DNA of 21,136 nucleotides from Phycisphaerae bacterium (GTDB taxonomy: Bacteria; Planctomycetota; Phycisphaerae; Tepidisphaerales; Tepidisphaeraceae). The notes under the pieces are model-generated. The model saw only the letters and a list, made by a program, of their open reading frames with translations. It did no database searches and had not been told where the DNA came from. Where the stretch lies: the NCBI GenBank assembly GCA_030448225.1, contig JAUJNJ010000103.1:1-21136 (forward strand), read 5' to 3'. Of this stretch, positions 15,493 to 21,136 are shown piece after piece. Each line of letters begins with the position of its first letter. Position 1 is the first letter of the stretch. The translations under genes were made by a program, and so were the position numbers.

Positions 15493-16502
15493 TGGCCAAC
15501 ACTTATTCCAACCCCGTGTACGACGGCTACCCGCCGACCCTGTTCATCCTGCGCCACGGCGGCGTTCTACGCCTACGGCACCGGGCATCGGCTTCAAGGC
15601 GACGGGCGGCAGTTCCTCAGCGGCAGCGACGACTTCGTCACTTGGACGTACGTCGGCGTGCTGACGCCGCCGGAGCCGGCGGGCGGCGAGGCGTTCACCG
15701 CCTACTGGCTCCCGAGGCCGCCGAGCCGCGACGGCAAGTTCTACATGTACTACTCCGCCGCCAATGGCGCGTGACGAGTCGCACCGCCTATGCGTCGCCG
15801 TCGCCGACCGCCCGGGTGGCCCGTTCGTCGACGCCGGGCGTGGTGCGGATGACCGCCCCCTCGCCGATGCGCGTTCAGCATCGACGCTAGCCTGTTCCGC
15901 GACCCGGCCGACGGTCGTGGTACCTGTTCTTCGCCACCGACTTCTTCGCAGAACGGCCGTGCGTCGGGATCGGCACGGCCGCCCTGCCGCTGGCGGACGA
16001 CATGATCTCGACGCGCGGCGAGGCGGTCCCCGTCCTGCGGGCCGGCGCGGACTGGCAGATCTACGAGCGCAACCGCCCGCTCTACGGCAAGGTGTGGGAC
16101 GCCTGGCACACGGTGGAGGGGCCCTTCGTCTGGCATCACGCCGGGCACTACTACTGCTTCTACAGCGGCGGCAACTGGCAGACGAGCGCCTACGGCGTGG
16201 GCTACGGCGTGGCCGAGCGCTCGATGGGCCCCTACCGCGACGAGTGGAACAGCGAGGGCCCGGCCGTCCTGCGCGGCATCGAGGGCCAGGTCCTCGGCCC
16301 CGGCCACAACAGCGTCACGCTCGGCCCCGACGGCAAGAGCGAGTTCATGGTCTACCACGCCTGGGACCCCGCCCGCACCGCGCGGCGCATGTTCGTCGAC
16401 CGCATCCGCTGGGACTCGCGGAAAAGACGCAGGCCTGCTCCACCCGCGTTGCCGTTTGCCCGACGCAGGGCTTTCCGTAACCGCTGGGTAGCAGACGATT
16501 GA
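15493..16502 (+). CDS. Glycoside hydrolase family 43-like protein, frameshifted as read
   Basis: The protein starts MANTYSNPVYDGY, then the ADP of the catalytic-base motif in a shifted frame, FILRHGG and FYAYGTGH. Later pieces are FVTWTYVGVLTPPEPAGGEA, GKFYMYYSAA, FSIDASLFRDPADG-type text with the second Asp, WYLFFATDFF, WHTVEGPFVWHHAGHYYCFY with the likely acid Glu in VEGP, YSGGNWQTSAYGVGYGVAE, VLGPGHNSVTLGPDG and FMVYHAWDPARTARRMFVDR. This is the five-bladed propeller of GH43 enzymes, which act on arabinan, xylan or related side chains. No signal peptide is visible, so it may be cytoplasmic. The first 500 bases contain most indels; 16002-16400 read cleanly. The C-terminal frame to TGA at 16500-16502 is uncertain. 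The start lacks a clear ribosome binding site. Confidence 0.88.
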
Positions 16503-16782
16503 CGATCCGAAAATTTAACCACGAGACACGACATGGAGAGTTATTTGAGAGAGGCGGGAGGAGATTATGATGGAGTGGAATGAGGATGGCTGCTGGAGGG
16601 AATACCAGTCGGCGGGCGTGCTTTGTTTCGTCTTCATTTCCTGACCCTTTATCCGCATCTCTGTTCTCTCTGGATTTCCAGGCTTTCAGTGTTCTGTGTG
16701 TTTTGCTGAATTTTGCCGCGATGCGACTTTCGCACTCGCCTTGCATCTTTATAGACTTCTCGGCGTGAAGGAGATTTTGCTG
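16503..16782. repeat. AT-richer intergenic block with CCACGAGACAC-type repeat
   Basis: The base composition drops to near 45-50 percent GC, unlike its surroundings. It opens AATTTAACCACGAGACACGA and TGGAGAGTTATTTGAGAGAG, and contains CATCTCTGTTCTCTCTGGAT and TTCTGTGTGTTTTGCTGAAT. These resemble the diverged intergenic repeats built on CCACGGAGACACAGAGG known to me from planctomycete and other large genomes. No credible gene. TATAGA (16750-16755) may be a -10 box for the next gene. Confidence 0.5.
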
Positions 16783-17941
16783 ATGAACGCATCTGCTCGT
16801 TTCTTCGCGTTTCGTTGTCGCGTCAGTCGTCGTCGTTTCGCGATCGTCTTGCCTGTTCGCGTGCGCTGGATGTGGTTTCTGGAACAAGCGTGCCTGCCGG
16901 ACTTCAAGCTGCTCGGCGTTGACGCACATGATTGCTGCTCGTTGATTATGGTGACGCGGAGAAAGCTGTCGTTCCGTCACCCGCAACCATTGCCTTCACC
17001 GCGCAGGCGCACGAGTGCGCGGTTTGGCGCAGCGTTGCACGCGGATTACAAGGATATGGCGTCGCGCTGTCGCGATCGTTTAACGACGCCGGAGAAGTTG
17101 CCTGCTCCGGACGAACCGGCTACCTGACCTCGGCGACCTGCTCGCGGACATGAAGATCCGCGAATGGACGTTGCCTGCGTTCTCTACCTCTACGACGGCA
17201 GCGCAGGCGACGTCCCGCGTATGCTGTTGAAGACGCCGCACGTAACGCCATTTTCGACGTTGATCGCAAGTTGCGGTATGGCGGATCGACAACTCCGGAC
17301 GAAGCAGGTGACGAGCGCAGGCCGATGCGCGCAACGCGATCGACGCGCTGCTCGCGGGTTGTCACGGTGCGCCGTGGTCGAGAAGACCAAGGTGTTCGGC
17401 TGCTCCCACGGAAGTGGGCCGACACAAGGACGACGCGGAAGCGCCTGCTCGCGAAGTGGACGCCGAGCCGGTGATGATCGAGCTGCATATCGACGCCGCG
17501 GGCGTGAAGGCGCTGGCCGCCTTCGCCGACGCGCCGGCCGACCCGACGCAGAAGAAGAAGCCGCTGCGGCTGATCAACGTCTGGGCGACGTGGTGCGGCC
17601 CGTGCGTGGCGGAACTGCCGGAACTCGTCGAGATGCACCGGATGTGGCCGCGGCCGCGGGCTCGAGCTTCGTCATGATCAGCATGACGGCCGACCAACTG
17701 CAGGACGCCGCCCTAACGATGCTGAAGGACAAGCGCGTCGCCGGCCGCAACGTCCTTCGCCGGCGGCGACCACGACGTTTCTTCGTGAACGCGCTCGACG
17801 CGCAATGGGAGGGCCCCTCCCCCACACCCTGATCGTCGCCCGGCGGCAAGCGTCATCTACCGCCACACCGGCCCGATCGACCCGCTGGAGGTGAACGCGC
17901 GATCGTCGGTCACATCGGTCTGGACGTACGCGGACAGGTAG
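16783..17941 (+). CDS. Two-domain redoxin/TlpA-like thiol-disulfide protein, frameshifted as read
   Basis: AAGGAG nine bases before the ATG at 16783 supports the start. The first about 30 residues, read with a shift, are hydrophobic (RFFAFVVASVVVV), a likely signal peptide or anchor. A first thioredoxin fold follows in pieces: SVPDFKLLGVD-like text, HEC, DYKDMGVA, DLLADMKIREWT, YLYDG and HVTVFDVDRKLRYGG. A linker has ARNAIDALLAG and VFGC. The second domain has EPVMIELHIDAAGVKALAAF, PLRLINVWATWCGPCVAELP with the WCGPC redox motif, FVNALDAQWEGP, LPHTLIVA, YRHTGPIDPLEV and TAG at 17939-17941. Planctomycetes have many such double redoxins, probably acting in envelope disulfide reduction or peroxide defence. 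About 385 residues. The first domain shows one clear Cys only, but this region is indel-ridden. Confidence 0.8.
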
Positions 17942-18040
17942 TGCGTGGTGCGTACGCGCGCGACGGCGAGCGGACGACGATTGTCATCCCCAAAGGAGCG
18001 TTAAAGCGACCAGAGGGATCTCGGCTGTAAATACGTTCGT

Positions 18041-18079
18041 CTCAAGATCCCCTCGTCGGCAAAGCCTCCTCAGGATGAC
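18041..18079 (-). repeat. Dispersed repeat, GTCATCCTGAGGAG...GAGGGGATCTTGAG type
   Basis: On the minus strand GTCATCCTGAGGAGGCTTTG followed by CCGACGAGGGGATCTTGAG. It matches the 2763-2798 copy at most positions in opposite orientation. Together with AGAGGGATCT at 18012 it forms an imperfect palindrome. Confidence 0.6.
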
Positions 18080-18124
18080 CTGGACGTAAGGCGATCACGC
18101 ATGCGGTGGCGGTGCTGGTTGCGT

Positions 18125-18163
18125 CCCTTTCCCCGCACTGGCGGGAGAGGACAGGGGTGACGG
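18125..18163 (+). repeat. CCCTTTCCCCGCACTGGCGG dispersed repeat, second copy
   Basis: CCCTTTCCCCGCACTGGCGG then GAGAGGACAGGGGTGACGGG, related to 5987-6026. A further half-element ACCCTCTCCGAGCACAGGGC lies near 18226. Confidence 0.5.
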
Positions 18164-18347
18164 GCAATCACCCGATTCGCGTCCCTGCTCCCGCGACGTT
18201 GGCGCAGCAAGAAGTTTACTCAACCCTCTCCGAGCACAGGGCGAGGGGGACCAGACAACCGCATCACGACCAGCATGATGGACGCTCACCACTCCACCAC
18301 CCTCACCATACTCTTCCACCCACACCCCCGCCATCAGCCCCCACCTC

Positions 18348-20264
18348 CTAAGCTCCCGCCGCCTTCGCCAGCAGTTCGTTCACGCGCTTCGCGAACGCGG
18401 CCGGGTCCTTGATGCGGGAGCCTTCGGCGATCACGGCTTGGTCGTGGAGGAGGCGGCCGTAGGCCTCGACGCGCTCGTCGGCGGGGTTTTGTTCCTGGAG
18501 CTTTTGCAGCGCCTGGACGGCCGGGTGATCGGGGTTGAGTTCTAAGATGCGCTTGCTCGGCTGGACCTCCTCGCCGCGGCCCATGCGCTGAAGCAGGCGC
18601 TCCATGTGCGCGCTCATCGCGTGCTCGTCGGCCACGAGGACGGCGGCGCTCTCCTTCAGGCGGGTGGTGACGCGCACGTCCTTCACGTCGCCGGACAGCT
18701 TCGACTTCAGCGCGTCGAGCAGGCCCTTGAGCCGCTCGCCGGCGGCCTTCTTCTGTTCCTCGGTCGACTCGTCCTTCACCTCGCCGCGGTCGACGGGCTT
18801 GAGCGTCTTGTCCTTGTAGCTGTGGAGCGACGAGACGAGGTACTCGTCGATCGGGTCGGTCAGGAGCAGCACCTCCTGGTCCTTCGCCTTGAACGCCTCG
18901 AGGTACGGGCTGTGCTCGATGAGCTCGCGCGACTCGCCGACGAGGAAGAAGATCTCCTTCTGCTCGAGCTTCATCCCCTCGACGTACTTCGCCAGCGTCG
19001 TGTGCTTGCCCGGCTCGGTCTTGGTCGACTCGATCAACAGCAGGTCGGCGATCCGCTCCTTGTTGGAGAAGTCGGTGGCGACGCCCTCTTTTAGGTAGGT
19101 GCCGAACTCGGCGAAGAACTTGCGGTAGTTCTCCTCGTCCGACTCCTTCAGGTCTTCCAGCGTCTTCAGCACGCGGTTGACGAGGTTGTTCTTGATCTTC
19201 GCCAGCCGCGGGTCGTGCTGGATCGTCTCGCGGCTCACGTTCAGCGGCAGGTCGAACGCGTCGACCACGCCCTTGATGAACCGCAGGTACGGCGGCAGCA
19301 CCTCCTCGCACTCGTGCTGGATCAGCACGCGCCGCACGTACAGGTCCACGCTGCTCTTCTTCTCGGGCCCGGCCATCCAGTCCCACCCCTTCTTCGAGGG
19401 GACGTACAGCAGCGCGCGGAAGTCGGTCGCGCCCCCCTCGGCCACGACGTGGATCGTGCGCAGCGGGTCGGCGTCGTCGTGGCTGATCTGCTTGTAGAAC
19501 GCGTGGTGCTCCTCGGCCTTCACCTCGTGCTTCGGGCGCAGCCAGATCGCCTGGCGGCTGTTGAGCGTCTGCTCCTCGGTCGACTTGTTGCCGTCCTTCT
19601 CCTGCTCGACGTCGACGGCGACCGGGTGCTCGATGTAGTCGGAGTACTTCTTGACGATCTCGCGCAGCCGCCAGACCGAGAGGAACTCCTTGGCGTCCTC
19701 GCGGAGGTGGAGCGTGACGTCCGCCCCCCGCCCCGCCGGGCGCTCGGCCGGCTCGACGGTGAAGGCGCCCTGCCCGTCCGACTCCCATTTCACCGCCTCG
19801 GTGCCCGCGCCGGCGGCGCGGGAGACGACCGTCACCCGGTCGGCGACCATGAACGACGCGTAGAACCCGACGCCGAACTGGCCGATGAGCTCCGGTCGGT
19901 TCTGCGCGTCGGCGGACTTGAGGTTCTCCAGGAACGCGCGGGTGCCGCTCTTGGCGATCGTGCCGAGGTGCTCGACCACGCCCTCGCGCGTCATGCCGAT
20001 CCCGTTGTCGGAGATCGTGAGCGTGCCGGCCTTCTCGTCGGGGATGAGGCGGATCTTCCAGTTGCCCGAGCCGTCGCCTTCGAGCAGGTCCGGCGTCTTG
20101 AGCGACTCGAACCGCAGCTTGTCGATGGCGTCGGCCGCGTTGCTGATGAGCTCGCGGAGGAAGATTTCCTTCTTCGTGTAGAGCGAGTGAATGATGAGGT
20201 CGAGGAGTTGCTTCAGCTCGGTCTTGAATTCCATCCGCTGCGGGGCGTCGGCGACAGTGCTCAT
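18348..20264 (-). CDS. htpG: Molecular chaperone HtpG (bacterial Hsp90)
   Basis: A 638-residue protein reading cleanly, close to the usual 620-640. The N-terminal GHKL ATPase domain has MEFKTELKQLLDLIIHSLYT, the catalytic Glu38 and Mg-binding Asn42 in FLRELISNAADAIDKLRF, the adenine-binding Asp86 in SDNGIGM, the lid GTIAKSGT and IGQFGVGFYASFMV (127-140). The middle domain includes IWLRPKHEV, RTIHVVAEGGATDFRALLYV and NVSRETIQHDPRLAKIKNNL. The C-terminal dimerisation domain ends in an Ala/Lys-rich tail. It acts in the cytosol on stressed or late-folding clients. GGAGG sits 8 bases before the ATG at 20264. It lies 169 bases downstream of the transporter gene in the same direction; no HrcA CIRCE element was found in the gap. 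Confidence 0.98.
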   Translation of the reverse strand: MSTVADAPQRMEFKTELKQLLDLIIHSLYTKKEIFLRELISNAADAIDKLRFESLKTPDLLEGDGSGNWKIRLIPDEKAGTLTISDNGIGMTREGVVEHLGTIAKSGTRAFLENLKSADAQNRPELIGQFGVGFYASFMVADRVTVVSRAAGAGTEAVKWESDGQGAFTVEPAERPAGRGADVTLHLREDAKEFLSVWRLREIVKKYSDYIEHPVAVDVEQEKDGNKSTEEQTLNSRQAIWLRPKHEVKAEEHHAFYKQISHDDADPLRTIHVVAEGGATDFRALLYVPSKKGWDWMAGPEKKSSVDLYVRRVLIQHECEEVLPPYLRFIKGVVDAFDLPLNVSRETIQHDPRLAKIKNNLVNRVLKTLEDLKESDEENYRKFFAEFGTYLKEGVATDFSNKERIADLLLIESTKTEPGKHTTLAKYVEGMKLEQKEIFFLVGESRELIEHSPYLEAFKAKDQEVLLLTDPIDEYLVSSLHSYKDKTLKPVDRGEVKDESTEEQKKAAGERLKGLLDALKSKLSGDVKDVRVTTRLKESAAVLVADEHAMSAHMERLLQRMGRGEEVQPSKRILELNPDHPAVQALQKLQEQNPADERVEAYGRLLHDQAVIAEGSRIKDPAAFAKRVNELLAKAAGA

Positions 20265-20433
20265 GCGTGAAACCTCCGGGTGAGTGTGGGATGGCCTCGC
20301 GGAATCAAACGCCGTGCCTTAGTCGGGAAGCGCGATATGCCGACTTCACAACGACTTACGAATGCGAGCCGGCCACCCCGACTGCCAGAATGGCATCGGG
20401 AGCCGCTTTGGGTGCAAGAGCGGCACCCGCCTG
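20265..20433. other. Intergenic gap between the MFS gene and htpG
   Basis: A short hairpin GGGTGC...GCACCC (20410-20428) follows the transporter stop on the minus strand but lacks a T-run. I found no convincing heat-shock promoter or operator for htpG. Confidence 0.4.
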
Positions 20434-21136
20434 TCACTTGGAAGGCGGAAGAACCTCAAACCCTTGAGGCCTGGGACGGGCGGGTTCCTTCACGCGGAGG
20501 ATGAGCAGCAGGCCGAGGATCAGGAAGGGCAGCACCGACAGCACGCCGAACCGCGTGCCGAGTTGCGTGGCCAGGGCGGCGTACACGAGCGGGCCGAGCA
20601 CGCTGACGGCCTTGCCGCTGAGCGAGAAGAACCCGAACGCCTCGTTGCGGATCGCCTCGGGCGCCAGGTGCCCCATCAGCGCCCGGCTGCTCGACTGCAC
20701 GCCGCCCAACACGATCCCGACGGCCGCGGCTGCCAGCGTGAACTGCAGCGCGTTCTGCGTGAAGATCACCGCGCCCACCGCCAGCACCCACACGATCAGC
20801 GTGCCGACGATCACCGGCTTGTTGCCGACGCGGTCGGCGAGGTAGCCGAACGTCATCGCGCCGACGAACGCCACGACCTGCACGAGCAGGAAGACGCCCA
20901 CGAGCGGCATCGGGCCCATGCCGAACCGCTGCTCGGCGAACGCGGGCGAGACGTTGATGACCGTGTCGGTCCCGTTCGTGTAGAGCAGGTACGCGCCGAG
21001 GAACAGGAACAGCATGCGGTAGTGTCGCACGTTGCGGAACGTCTGCCCGAGCCGCCGGAACCCCGCGAGCACGAGCGGCCCGCGGTCGGTCGCGAGGCGC
21101 ATCGGCGGCGTTTCCTTCAGGTAGATCAGCGCGGGG
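20434..21136 (-). CDS. UMF1-type MFS transporter, C-terminal part (runs off the window)
   Basis: About 233 residues are visible, open to the window edge (the frame continues above the ATG at 21102 as PALIYLKETPP). About six membrane segments are seen: FLFLGAYLLYTNGTDTVI, LVGVFLLVQVVAFVGAMTFG, VGTLIVWVLAVGAVIF, FTLAAAAVGIVLGGVQ, VSVLGPLVYAALATQLG and LSVLPFLILGLLLILRV. The MFS loop motif GYLADRVGNKPVI lies between helices 2 and 3. The patterns NGTDTVI, LGGVQSSSRALMGHL and FGFFSLSGKAVSVLGPLVY are those of the UMF1/Atg22-like branch of the major facilitator superfamily. Substrate unknown. It ends RPRPQGFEVLPPSK with TGA at 20434-20436. Confidence 0.92.
   Translation of the reverse strand, partial: PALIYLKETPPMRLATDRGPLVLAGFRRLGQTFRNVRHYRMLFLFLGAYLLYTNGTDTVINVSPAFAEQRFGMGPMPLVGVFLLVQVVAFVGAMTFGYLADRVGNKPVIVGTLIVWVLAVGAVIFTQNALQFTLAAAAVGIVLGGVQSSSRALMGHLAPEAIRNEAFGFFSLSGKAVSVLGPLVYAALATQLGTRFGVLSVLPFLILGLLLILRVKEPARPRPQGFEVLPPSK

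Larger units (their letters stand above)
17942..18347. other. Intergenic region with dispersed repeats
   Basis: Contains an inverted copy of the GTCATTCCGAGGAG repeat (18041-18079), a partial opposite arm AGAGGGATCTCGGCTG (18012-18027), and a CCTTTCCCCGCACTGGCGGG element (18125-18163). The remainder is CACC/CCAC-rich simple sequence before the htpG stop. No gene and no clear htpG terminator. Confidence 0.5.

Noticed and set aside
4613..17941. Pseudogene island or degenerating genomic island
   Set aside because: Conserved active-site motifs persist between the indels in every gene, including argJ, and indels fall in short G/C tracts; sequence error is the simpler reading. No transposase, integrase or att repeat was found at the edges.
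18334..20270. Long open frames overlapping htpG (minus-strand 18334-19788, plus-strand 19215-20270)
   Set aside because: Shadow frames of htpG with no independent ribosome binding site or homology.

Overview
This window is GC-rich (roughly 70 percent by eye) bacterial DNA, most likely chromosome of a member of the Planctomycetota. The clues are a DUF1080 (3-keto-disaccharide hydrolase-like) secreted protein, a FTLVELLVVIGIIA pseudopilin with the H-X9-DG C-terminal motif, an Uma2 family nuclease, a two-domain redoxin of the type common in planctomycetes, a long U32 peptidase, and a type A RNase P RNA whose P12 helix is enlarged by TGAAGGA-like repeats. The class cannot be fixed from this sequence alone.

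Layout. 1-177 (minus): start of an unrecognised Ala/Pro/Lys-rich protein. 655-1551 (minus): cyclic-nucleotide-binding domain fused to a DUF1003 membrane domain. 1725-2293 (plus): RNase P RNA (rnpB), transcribed divergently from that gene, with its own TATAAT box and a Rho-independent terminator. 2388-2603 (minus): small YjfB-like protein converging on rnpB. 3083-4094 (plus): an unknown small ORF followed by lexA. 4613-5890 (plus): argJ. 6335-8192 (plus): two low-complexity proteins. 8821-11578 (plus): long U32 peptidase (RlhA/YdcP-like). 11648-12283 (plus): Uma2. 12356-13002 (plus): DUF1080. 13842-14679 (minus): pseudopilin. 15023-16502 (plus): SnoaL-like protein and a GH43 glycosidase. 16783-17941 (plus): redoxin/TlpA-like protein. 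18348-20264 (minus): htpG. 20434-21136 (minus, runs off the end): UMF1-type MFS transporter.

Reading quality is uneven. The genes in 1-2700, lexA, htpG and the transporter read through cleanly. Nearly every gene between about 4613 and 17941 is cut by repeated one- or two-base indels, usually in short G/C tracts, while the conserved residues between the indels are kept. I treat these as probable sequence errors in real genes, not as decay, and give each gene's outer limits.

The window looks like ordinary chromosome: housekeeping and stress genes (rnpB, lexA, htpG, argJ, redoxin, U32) mixed with planctomycete-type secreted and carbohydrate-active proteins. There is no operon-scale defence, phage or biosynthetic cluster. 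The less usual content is the enlarged RNase P RNA, several families of short dispersed intergenic repeats, and a possible Ala-rich insertion at the self-cleavage site of ArgJ.
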